This document shows positions 1 through 5,597 of a stretch of DNA of 6,956 bases, piece by piece. The stretch is from assembly GCA_014380105.1 (NCBI GenBank), contig JACMKL010000632.1, positions 1-6,956 of the forward strand. Direction: 5' to 3'. Source of the stretch: Candidatus Melainabacteria bacterium (lineage in GTDB: Bacteria > Cyanobacteriota > Vampirovibrionia > Obscuribacterales > Obscuribacteraceae). The notes below the pieces were generated by a model that saw nothing but the letters and a program-made list of their open reading frames with translations, searched no databases and was not told the origin of the DNA. The position numbers and the translations under genes were made by a program. Within the stretch, counting starts at the first letter, position 1; the number at the start of each line of letters is the position of its first letter.

Positions 1-136
1 CATTGATCACTATTTTGTTTCACCAGAAATAGTCGTAGTCAATCGAAAAATCGGCGAGGATATCGGCTCAGATCATTTTCCCGTTTATATGGAATTTGGT
101 CTTCAGTCTCGAACCGCTTCGCCCAAACCGCGATAA
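1..136 (+). CDS. Endonuclease/exonuclease/phosphatase family protein, C-terminal end (5' truncated)
   Basis: Only the last 44 codons are inside the window, read in the frame starting at base 2 and ending at TAA 134-136. The visible peptide starts IDHYFVSPE and contains GSDHFPVYMEF about 20 residues before the end. IDH followed by SDH-F-P-V is the C-terminal signature of the EEP (DNase I-like, Mg-dependent phosphodiesterase/phosphatase) fold. In that family the Asp-His of SDH belongs to the active site, the His acting as general base. After this motif a short polar tail (LQSRTASPKPR) closes the protein, as is usual. Substrate (DNA, phospholipid, inositol phosphate or other) cannot be told from this fragment. 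The gene converges on the TPR-like gene, leaving 15 bases between the two stops, and no obvious terminator hairpin is visible there. Family assignment is fairly sure from the double motif; function is not. Confidence 0.78.
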   Translation, partial: IDHYFVSPEIVVVNRKIGEDIGSDHFPVYMEFGLQSRTASPKPR

Positions 137-151
137 CCGATTGGATTATGC

Positions 152-529
152 TTAAGCTGACAGGACCTGCGCACAATTTACAGAGGAAAGCCTTTGATTT
201 TCGCGCCTGGTGTATTGCACTATTCTTGTGATGCGCACATAAGTGTCATCCAGCCGAGGGTCATTCACACCGAAGAGTTCTGCCTGCACTTGCAATAGCT
301 GATGGCAGAGGTCTTCGCCCTTAACGAAATCATGCTCCATGCAATGAAAATCGATTAGTCGGTAGAAAGCCTTTATCAGCTCAGCTTGTGTCACAGGCGT
401 AGTTCTCTTGTCTCGCAGATTAGCAAGCAATACTTTTACGACTTTATCTGGCTTAGCATGCCGATTTTGCCAGCGCGTTTGTATAAACGCATCGACCAAT
501 CTATCAAATAAATCGCTTAGTTTCTTCAT
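152..529 (-). CDS. Small TPR-like (kinesin-light-chain type) protein
   Basis: A 125-residue soluble protein without signal peptide or membrane segment. The C-terminal half, about residues 52-100, reads as one TPR unit of the kinesin-light-chain type: a helix around AFYRLIDFHCMEHDF, then GEDLCHQLLQVQAELFG, then NDPRLDDTYVRI. This matches the pattern 'G-x-x-x-x-A-E-x-L-x-x-x-x-L-x-x-x-x-x-x-x-G-x-x-D/H-P'. The N-terminal half (KKLSDLFDRLVDAF onward) is basic and probably helical. A single repeat suggests a small adaptor or a remnant of a longer TPR protein. I chose the ATG at 529 because GAGAG lies 5 bases before it; an ATG at 544 and a GTG at 556 are in frame but have no Shine-Dalgarno. The frame stays open back to TAG at 614-616 with no normal start codon. 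No function can be named. Confidence 0.68.
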   Translation of the reverse strand: MKKLSDLFDRLVDAFIQTRWQNRHAKPDKVVKVLLANLRDKRTTPVTQAELIKAFYRLIDFHCMEHDFVKGEDLCHQLLQVQAELFGVNDPRLDDTYVRITRIVQYTRRENQRLSSVNCAQVLSA

Positions 530-593
530 GGCTGCTCTCGACATCACGAGGTACACAAAATACGCCAGCGCCGCATCACGGTCGAGCTGTCGT

Positions 594-663
594 TCTATGG
601 ATACAACTATAAACTATGTAGGCTAATTCTTATATCTATGGAGTGTATACAAAATTACTATGG
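594..663. repeat. Four phased CTATG copies in the AT-rich intergenic region
   Basis: CTATG occurs at 595, 614, 636 and 658, so the copies are 19, 22 and 22 bases apart, about two helical turns each. Two copies share the longer word TCTATGGA (594-601 and 635-642) and the fourth is CTATGG. They lie between the start of the TPR-like gene and the end of the phosphoribosyltransferase gene, where the minus-strand promoter of the TPR-like gene should be. The same stretch holds the minus-strand words TATAAG and TATAGT, but no well-spaced -35 box. Regularly spaced short repeats can be regulator binding sites or simply chance in AT-rich DNA. Confidence 0.3.
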
Positions 664-721
664 TTCTCCACAGTTGACTTTGTAATCAACAATAACTTTG
701 CGCAGCCTGAGCCAATTCAAG

Positions 722-1372
722 CTAGGCAGCTAGTCCGCCCCGCTCAGCAGCGTCCAACAAAAATTGCACTTCACTTTCCGGTGTTTCCGAATAATCGACA
801 TACCAATTACAGACTTTTCCGAATGGAGATGGAGTCGCTAAGCAAAAGACTTCGTCCACTGCATTCTGAAATTCGCCAAACGATTCACGCGATGCGATCG
901 GCACAGCAGCAATGACTTTGCCAGGTTCAAAATTTCGTATTGCCACAGCTGCAGCTCGCATTGAAGCTCCTGTAGCCAGTCCATCATCAACCAAAATTAC
1001 ATGCTTTCCTTTCAAATTATGTGCCTGGCGGCCACGTCGCATAACGTTTTCACAACGATTCAATTCCCTACTTTCAATCTCAATGACTTCATCAATTTGG
1101 TCTTTTGAAACTCCCAAGTAAGCAGCGAGCGGATGATTAACCATCACAGTGTCCCCGCTTGCGAGAGCGCCGAGGGTGACGCCAGAATCGTCTGGCACAT
1201 CCAATTTTCTGACGCAAAAAATATCTAAAGGTAGAAGTAGCGCCTTAGCCAATTCGTACGCAACTGGAACACCGCCTCGTGGCATACCTAGTACGATCGC
1301 ATCGCTCATACCGCGGTAGGGGTGCATAATACTGGCGAGCTTGGCGCCCGCATCTTTTCTATTTAAAAACAT
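722..1372 (-). CDS. Predicted phosphoribosyltransferase (COG1926-type, PRTase type I fold)
   Basis: A 216-residue cytoplasmic protein with the type I PRTase fold. The PRPP-binding loop is at residues 125-138 (VILVDDGLATGASM), with two adjacent acidic residues and the TGAS turn that contact the ribose-5-phosphate. The N-terminal part has the family's LGMPRGGVPVAYELA segment (28-42), and the C-terminus has the typical WYVDYSETPESEV segment (190-202). This places it with the stand-alone 'predicted phosphoribosyltransferase' group, some members of which are fused to a dienelactone-hydrolase-like domain; here no fusion is present. The base or other acceptor is unknown for this group, so it should not be named as a specific purine or pyrimidine enzyme. 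The ATG at 1372 is supported by GAGGGA 7 bases upstream. Its neighbours suggest no pathway. The gene is divergent from the DUF3142 unit, sharing about 150 bases of upstream DNA. Confidence 0.93.
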   Translation of the reverse strand: MFLNRKDAGAKLASIMHPYRGMSDAIVLGMPRGGVPVAYELAKALLLPLDIFCVRKLDVPDDSGVTLGALASGDTVMVNHPLAAYLGVSKDQIDEVIEIESRELNRCENVMRRGRQAHNLKGKHVILVDDGLATGASMRAAAVAIRNFEPGKVIAAVPIASRESFGEFQNAVDEVFCLATPSPFGKVCNWYVDYSETPESEVQFLLDAAERGGLAA

Positions 1373-1379
1373 AACTCAG

Positions 1380-1385
1380 TCCCTC
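1380..1385 (-). promoter_or_regulatory. Ribosome binding site of the phosphoribosyltransferase gene
   Basis: On the minus strand GAGGGA lies 7 bases before the ATG at 1372, a near-ideal Shine-Dalgarno distance. It fixes this start and is one of the better ribosome binding sites in the window. Confidence 0.65.
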
Positions 1386-1472
1386 TCTGAGGTGGTGACG
1401 AAGCCAACTGTCAGTCGTTCCTGTAAACCGGCAAATGAAACAGAAAGACACGAAGAATGAAGGCTCTTTATC

Positions 1473-1486
1473 TGAGCAAAAGCTCA
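1473..1486. promoter_or_regulatory. Perfect dyad TGAGC-AAAA-GCTCA in the divergent intergenic region
   Basis: Five-base arms TGAGC and GCTCA flank an AAAA spacer, midway between the divergent phosphoribosyltransferase and DUF3142 genes. The size fits a small operator or a short hairpin loop. There is no T-run after it on the plus strand, and on the minus strand it is followed by AGATAAAG rather than T's, so it does not look like a terminator. No convincing -35/-10 pair could be placed beside it. A dyad this short can occur by chance. Confidence 0.25.
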
Positions 1487-1528
1487 CAATCTGCCCCCAG
1501 ATTCGCTAGACTTTTCACATCACACTTC

Positions 1529-1601
1529 ATGGATTTTCGCCATCAGATCTCGTCTCGCAATCAGCCTCTTCACCGCACTACTGTGCCTGACCCTCCCTTC
1601 G
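1529..1601 (+). other. Out-of-phase start and signal-peptide-coding segment of the DUF3142 gene
   Basis: Directly before the ATG at 1602 the same frame is open back to TGA 1473-1475, and codons 1533-1601 encode a classical export signal: a basic stretch AIRSRLAIS, a hydrophobic core LFTALLCLTL, then PSMEAAELP. No ATG, GTG or TTG is in this frame. The only ATG nearby (1529-1531) is one base out of phase. It is followed by GGATTTTCGCC, and loss of one T from the TTTT run at 1534-1537 would read MDFAIRSRLAISLFTALL in frame with the rest. So either the sequence has a homopolymer error, the gene carries a real frameshift, or translation starts at a rare codon such as ATT 1533 or ATC 1542. No Shine-Dalgarno is visible before any candidate. 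Confidence 0.55.
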
Positions 1602-2315
1602 ATGGAAGCAGCCGAATTACCTAGTAAAGTTCTTTGGGCTTGGGAAAGGGCTGAAGATCTATCGAAAATAGATCGCACAGAATTTGGCGTGGCATTCTTA
1701 AGCTGTCACGTTTTTGTAAAAGGCGACAAAGTAATCTCTCATTGGCGCAATCAGCCGATGAGAGTTCCGGATGAAACGATCGTAGAACCAACAATAAGAA
1801 TAGATATCGACCGAAGTGAAAAAGCGACGCTGTCGGAAGCCCAAATCGATCAAATCGTGAGAGTGGTTGTTAGGGCGGCCAAAGCAAGAAACACTGCGCA
1901 AGTTCAAATCGATTTCGACGCACTCCAAAACGAGCGAAACTTTTACTGCCGATTGCTTGAAAAATTGCGACAAGAATTGCCTGACTCGATTCCAATCTCA
2001 ATCACGGCTCTTGCTTCGTGGTGTCTTTATGACAACTGGATTAAGAATCTTCCGGTAGCCGAAACGGTACCGATGATGTTTAGCCTTGGACGTGATCGTC
2101 AAAAGGTCTTAATGCATTTTAGAAAGGGTGGGGACTTTCTGGATGCGCGCTGCAAGCGGTCTCTTGGCTTGTCACTTGAGGATACAGAAACGAACGAGCT
2201 AATGATTCCGATGCTTAAGAAGCGTAAAATACCAGCGCGGGTCTATGTATTTACTCGAACAGCATGGACCGATAAAAAAATTCTGGAAGTTCATTCTCTT
2301 TTAGGAAAACAATGA
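1602..2315 (+). CDS. DUF3142 domain protein, probably exported (start uncertain)
   Basis: From the ATG at 1602 the protein has 237 residues, about the size of a complete DUF3142 domain. Family features in order: LPSKVLWAWERAEDL near the N-terminus (6-20), the strand VQIDFDA (101-107), RLLEKLRQELPDSIPISITALASW (117-140), and the late segments VPMMFSLGRD (156-165) and CKRSLGLSLED (184-194). DUF3142 has no known activity; the QIDFD and SITALASW strands recall TIM-barrel glycosidase-like folds, which is inference. The upstream in-frame signal sequence (bases 1533-1601) argues that the true protein is longer and exported; the ATG at 1602 falls inside the end of that signal and has no Shine-Dalgarno. 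The stop overlaps the next start as ATGA, so the two proteins are probably made in linked amounts. The family call is sure; the start is not. Confidence 0.85.
   Translation: MEAAELPSKVLWAWERAEDLSKIDRTEFGVAFLSCHVFVKGDKVISHWRNQPMRVPDETIVEPTIRIDIDRSEKATLSEAQIDQIVRVVVRAAKARNTAQVQIDFDALQNERNFYCRLLEKLRQELPDSIPISITALASWCLYDNWIKNLPVAETVPMMFSLGRDRQKVLMHFRKGGDFLDARCKRSLGLSLEDTETNELMIPMLKKRKIPARVYVFTRTAWTDKKILEVHSLLGKQ
2303..2306 (+). promoter_or_regulatory. Ribosome binding site inside the DUF3142 gene for the coupled secreted protein
   Basis: AGGA lies 5 bases before the ATG at 2312, within the last codons of the DUF3142 gene. The start ATG and upstream stop TGA overlap as ATGA (2312-2315), the usual layout for translational coupling. 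Confidence 0.55.
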
Positions 2316-4540
2316 AAAAAACTGCGGCCTTGGCGCTCTCACTGACGTTCCTCTTCTCCGCGCACTATCAGCCGCCGGCTCAAGCATGCTCGTTTGGAAG
2401 CGACCCATACTTCACTTATACATTGCATCCCGATTTTCCAATGCGCAATTACGCCGTTGGTCAATTGGGAATACTACAGAACACTTACGCGCGCTCCTAT
2501 TTGTTAGTAGCCCAACGGTATCTCGCCGATAAGCCACTTTCGAAAGAAGAACAGTCCGGCGTCGAGGCACTATGGAAAGAACGGTTTGACTCAACATACA
2601 TGGGCTGTAGTGCAAATACTGATAGTTGGCTAAAACTGCGCGGCACCATTCCTGGTATCACGCCCATCAAGTCGATTGACACCGAGAGGGCTGTGAGTAA
2701 GGAAGACGAATACAACACCTATTGTAACGCGCAGAGTAGCGCTTTCGAAACAGCGACAAAAACCCTTCAAACCCTAATTACAAAATATGGCATCGGATCA
2801 GAACAGGTTAAACAGTGGACCGCTGCGCAAGACCAGGTATTTTCTAATGCTGGCTCGCCACAATATTCAGGCAAAATTCCGGTGATTACGATTCCCACAG
2901 AATTACCTGCTGACGCCGATGCATTTTTAAAACAAGAACGCAATTATCAAATTGCAGCAGCAAACTTTTACGCTCAAAACTTCGATGACGCAATCAAACA
3001 ATTTGACGCAATCGCAGCCGATAGCGCCTCTAGATGGAAACAGCTTGCAGCATATCTGGCTGTTCGAGCCATGGTTAGAAAAGCAAATTTGCCGAAAGTA
3101 ATGGACAAGCCATTAATGGAACAAGCTCTCAAAAAATCACGAGAGCTGGCGGCAGACCCAAATTTCGCTGCGCTCAAATCCGACATTGACGCTGTGACTA
3201 GTTTCGTCGCAGCGAGAATTGCGCCGAATGAGCATTTGCAAGAACTTGTCACTCAAAAACTAACCCAGGATAACGCGTCAGAAATCACAAAAACGCTCGA
3301 TAATTTCATCGATCCCTCTAATGACGGCAATGCTGTTCTGTATCAAGATGTACCGGCCGAATTGAAAAAAAATCCTGTAATTGACTGGATTCTTGCCTTT
3401 CAATCAACTGATGATGCTGGTACAAAACACTCCATCGATAAATGGAAAGAGACACATTCAACAGAATGGCTTGTAGCTGCAATTGCCGCAATTGATTCGG
3501 ACGATGCCAGTGCTAATGCAGTAATTGCCGCCGCAAAAGCAAATAAATCAAACGCTGCAAAATGGATACTTTTCCATCACGTCAATCGCCTTGAAGCAGA
3601 TCAAAACAAAACCGAAGCAGTCCGAGTCGCACTCGACAAGGTTATCAACGCCCCTCCCGCAGATCTCCCGGCGGGCTCGCTAAATGAAATCAAAAAACAG
3701 AGACTGAGACTATCGCGCGATGTAAATGAATTTGTGAAATTCGGAGTTCAGACCCCGCTGGCGATTTGTTCCGATGGTGGCATTCCTCAACTGCCTGACG
3801 AAGCGGCCGATCTGGAAGGTAAAGGGAAAAACAAACCGACCTTCACCGAAGAAGCAGGAAATGTCCTGACTCTAAAGATGCCTCTCAGTCAGCTTCGACA
3901 GGTCGCAACGAAATCAATTCCAACCGATTTGCGCAACGACGTAGCGTGGACTGCCTGGGTGCGCGCAGTATTAATTGGAGATGAAGTTGAAGCAAAACAA
4001 CTTGCTCTAATCGCACAGCCACTCAACAAAGCAAAATCAAAAATGTTTGCTGAATACTTAGCTGCAATGACACCAGAAGCGAAAAAATTTGCTGCCGTTT
4101 ATCTCATGAGCCACTTCTCATCAGCACGACCCAACGCGTCAGCCGGAGTACTTCAGGATGATAGTTACGGTGATAGCAGCGGTTGGTGGTGGTCGGAAAA
4201 ACCCGTAGAAGCTGCGCCAAATGATGGCGATGGCGCAAAAGTAGAAACTTTCAAGCCACTATTTATCAATGCGGCACAACAGAAAGAACTTGCGGGACAG
4301 CTAGCGAAATTGAAAACCGTTGATTGTGCACCAAACTATTTTGCAAAAGTCATTCTTGCCTACGCAAAGGCACACCCGTCAGATCCACGCCTTCCCGAAG
4401 CGCTGCACTATGGCGTTAAATCCACTAGATATGGCATGACCACTAGTGCGACGACCGCTCTGTCTAAAGAGATGTTTTCACTTTTACATACAAAGTACAA
4501 AGGTAATTCGTGGACCAAACAAACGCCCTATTGGTTCTAA
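2312..4540 (+). CDS. Large secreted helical/TPR-like protein coupled to DUF3142
   Basis: A 742-residue protein with a signal peptide: MKKTAALALS, a hydrophobic core, and an AQA site giving cleavage before Cys26. The residue at -3 to the Cys is Ala and -2 is Gln, so a lipobox is not supported and cleavage by signal peptidase I is likelier. The mature N-terminus (SYLLVAQRYL, then LSKEEQSGVEALW) and C-terminus (LPEALHYGVKSTRYG at 694-708, LLHTKYKGNSWTKQTPYWF at 724-742) look like conserved family blocks. Between them lie alpha-helical repeats; residues 211-250 (NYQIAAANFYAQNFDDAIKQ and after) fit a TPR hairpin. A Gly/Trp-rich linker GWWWSEK sits at 624-630. Five Cys in all (26, 99, 138, 486, 672). 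It overlaps the DUF3142 gene by four bases, which suggests a joint extracytoplasmic function. I cannot name an activity. The size and pairing resemble an uncharacterised family seen beside DUF3142 genes, from memory. Confidence 0.88.
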   Translation: MKKTAALALSLTFLFSAHYQPPAQACSFGSDPYFTYTLHPDFPMRNYAVGQLGILQNTYARSYLLVAQRYLADKPLSKEEQSGVEALWKERFDSTYMGCSANTDSWLKLRGTIPGITPIKSIDTERAVSKEDEYNTYCNAQSSAFETATKTLQTLITKYGIGSEQVKQWTAAQDQVFSNAGSPQYSGKIPVITIPTELPADADAFLKQERNYQIAAANFYAQNFDDAIKQFDAIAADSASRWKQLAAYLAVRAMVRKANLPKVMDKPLMEQALKKSRELAADPNFAALKSDIDAVTSFVAARIAPNEHLQELVTQKLTQDNASEITKTLDNFIDPSNDGNAVLYQDVPAELKKNPVIDWILAFQSTDDAGTKHSIDKWKETHSTEWLVAAIAAIDSDDASANAVIAAAKANKSNAAKWILFHHVNRLEADQNKTEAVRVALDKVINAPPADLPAGSLNEIKKQRLRLSRDVNEFVKFGVQTPLAICSDGGIPQLPDEAADLEGKGKNKPTFTEEAGNVLTLKMPLSQLRQVATKSIPTDLRNDVAWTAWVRAVLIGDEVEAKQLALIAQPLNKAKSKMFAEYLAAMTPEAKKFAAVYLMSHFSSARPNASAGVLQDDSYGDSSGWWWSEKPVEAAPNDGDGAKVETFKPLFINAAQQKELAGQLAKLKTVDCAPNYFAKVILAYAKAHPSDPRLPEALHYGVKSTRYGMTTSATTALSKEMFSLLHTKYKGNSWTKQTPYWF

Positions 4541-4547
4541 TAAGACA

Positions 4548-4552
4548 AAGGA
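4548..4552 (+). promoter_or_regulatory. Ribosome binding site of the SRPBCC gene
   Basis: AAGGA ends 9 bases before the ATG at 4562, in the 21-base gap after the secreted-protein stop. It supports this start and independent ribosome loading within a shared transcript. Confidence 0.55.
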
Positions 4553-4561
4553 ATCTCTAAC

Positions 4562-5002
4562 ATGCTGTTTGCAGACCATAGCGTAAGTTTCCGCGGCGAT
4601 CTGGAGACAGCATGGAAGCGTCTCATTGACTGGAAAAACATGCCTGAGTGGGACGTTTTCATGGAAAATGTTTCCTTTCCAGAGCCGGTTGGACTTGGAA
4701 GTGTGGGCGTTTTAAACACAAAAGATAGGCACACCTATGCGCTCAGAATAACTAGTTGGAATCCGCCAACGGATTATAAAGACGAATTCAAAATGATGGG
4801 TTCGCGCTTCATTTTTTTCCATGAAGTATTGGAGAAAACACCAGGCGAAATCACGGTGCACTTAATCATCGAAGGCGAAGGAATTTTAGCTTTTGTGTTC
4901 CAGTATGCGTTTAGAAACGCCTTTAAAGCGAAAGTGCCACTCTTGATGGACAACTTTAAGCAGCTCTACGAAATTGACAGAGACAAGGGTCTACACAAGT
5001 AA
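4562..5002 (+). CDS. SRPBCC (START-like, polyketide cyclase/dehydrase type) protein
   Basis: A 146-residue protein without signal peptide. It follows the SRPBCC layout: a first strand (HSVSFRGDLETAWKRLID, 6-23) running into the short helix after 'd-x-e-x-a-W', the WKNMPEWDVFMENV segment (24-37) typical of 'dw..hp.W...v', strands through residues 45-110, and a long C-terminal helix (FRNAFKAKVPLLMDNFKQLY, 117-136) that closes the hydrophobic ligand cavity in this fold. Members bind or convert hydrophobic ligands, or act as toxin-like or stress proteins; the sequence does not tell which. It lies 21 bases after the secreted-protein gene on the same strand and is probably co-transcribed, although it appears cytoplasmic while its neighbours are exported. 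Its stop is 6 bases from the convergent membrane-protein stop. The fold is likely; the ligand is unknown. Confidence 0.85.
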   Translation: MLFADHSVSFRGDLETAWKRLIDWKNMPEWDVFMENVSFPEPVGLGSVGVLNTKDRHTYALRITSWNPPTDYKDEFKMMGSRFIFFHEVLEKTPGEITVHLIIEGEGILAFVFQYAFRNAFKAKVPLLMDNFKQLYEIDRDKGLHK

Positions 5003-5008
5003 TCAGAA

Positions 5009-5485
5009 TTACGGAAGTGGACGCTTCGCCACTCTAGATATCAAATCGAAAAATATTGAAATCGCTAAATACGTAATTCCGGCACCTACTGCGAAGCCCA
5101 AAATCATCGCAGCAGCGTCACCAACCGGATATTTGCCGACAACAAAAGCGTGCATGTTAGCCGGGACGTTTTTACAGACATAATATGCGCAGATGCACCC
5201 ACCAAGAAATGCTAGTGACGAAAGAACTTTATTCGCGGCCGAGAAGGCTCCTACAGGCACTTTGCGACGCAGTGTTCGCCGTGATTTGACCTCGGCTGCT
5301 TGAGTCGCAGCGGATTGAACTGCGGCTTCTTCGACTTCCGCGTCAGTCAGTACTCGCATATTCTTAGAATTCGCGGTCGTAGAAAGAATAAGGCGCTCGC
5401 CGGTCGACTCTTGTTTGTCCTTTTTCTGCGGCAAAGGCTGCCAGCCGTCAGCCTTCTCATTCTCTGGTTGTGCGTTTTCGTCCAC
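5009..5485 (-). CDS. Small two-helix membrane protein with charged N-terminal domain
   Basis: A 158-residue protein I do not recognise. Residues 1-75 are polar and probably disordered: rich in E, K, Q and A, with an acidic-to-basic helix VEEAAVQSAATQAAEVKSRR around 51-70. Two membrane helices follow: about 88-105 (LSSLAFLGGCICAYYVC) and 123-146 (DAAAMILGFAVGAGITYLAI). A short loop (KNVPANMHAFVVGKYPVG) separates them, and a basic tail RVAKRPLP ends the protein. The RRTLRRK cluster before the first helix suggests both termini are cytoplasmic. The GTG at 5485 has no clear Shine-Dalgarno. The frame is open upstream to TAG at 5567 without a normal start and reads GGVYLALKPGKFLPQ there, so the true start may lie further up or be unusual. 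It sits 112 bases after the kinase-like gene on the same strand. No function can be proposed. Confidence 0.75.
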   Translation of the reverse strand: MDENAQPENEKADGWQPLPQKKDKQESTGERLILSTTANSKNMRVLTDAEVEEAAVQSAATQAAEVKSRRTLRRKVPVGAFSAANKVLSSLAFLGGCICAYYVCKNVPANMHAFVVGKYPVGDAAAMILGFAVGAGITYLAISIFFDLISRVAKRPLP

Positions 5486-5563
5486 TAAAGTACCAAGATA
5501 AGCTTGTGGTAAGAACTTTCCCGGCTTCAGCGCCAGATAAACTCCGCCAAGCAGGTTCCTCTC

Positions 5564-5592
5564 ATTCTATAGCGACTGGCAACTGCAGCGAA
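5564..5592 (-). promoter_or_regulatory. Weak candidate promoter for the small membrane-protein gene
   Basis: On the minus strand TAGAAT (5569-5564) differs from the -10 consensus at one base. TTCGCT (5592-5587), a poor -35 with three matches, is placed 17 bases upstream. Transcription would start near 5557, giving a leader of about 70 bases before the GTG. It lies in the gap after the kinase-like gene, so the membrane-protein gene may be transcribed separately. Confidence 0.2.
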
Positions 5593-5597
5593 GAAAG

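Noticed and set aside
643..915. Plus-strand open frame covering the end of the phosphoribosyltransferase gene
   Set aside because: It is antisense to a well-supported gene, has low-complexity composition with no motif, and no ribosome site.
912..1121. Plus-strand open frame opposite the PRPP-binding loop region
   Set aside because: Mirror image of the conserved coding strand; rich in Arg, Ser and Thr as shadow frames usually are.
1698..1973. Minus-strand open frame within the DUF3142 gene
   Set aside because: Antisense to recognised family motifs on the plus strand and without its own signals.
2372..2389. Lipoprotein signal in the large secreted protein
   Set aside because: The residues before Cys26 (PAQA) lack the Leu/Ile/Val at -3 and a small residue at -2 expected of a lipobox; AQA fits signal peptidase I better.
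2974..3252. Minus-strand open frame in the secreted-protein gene
   Set aside because: Ala/Ser-rich antisense of an alanine-rich helical region; the plus strand has the TPR-like motif here.
4999..5012. Inverted repeat GTAAT-CAGA-ATTAC between the convergent stops as a terminator
   Set aside because: The symmetry mostly arises from two facing TAA stops; the arms are AT-rich, only five bases long, and no T-run follows.
5300..5488. Plus-strand open frame opposite the membrane protein N-terminus
   Set aside because: Its composition follows from the charged coding strand opposite; there is no ribosome site and it has no neighbour relation.
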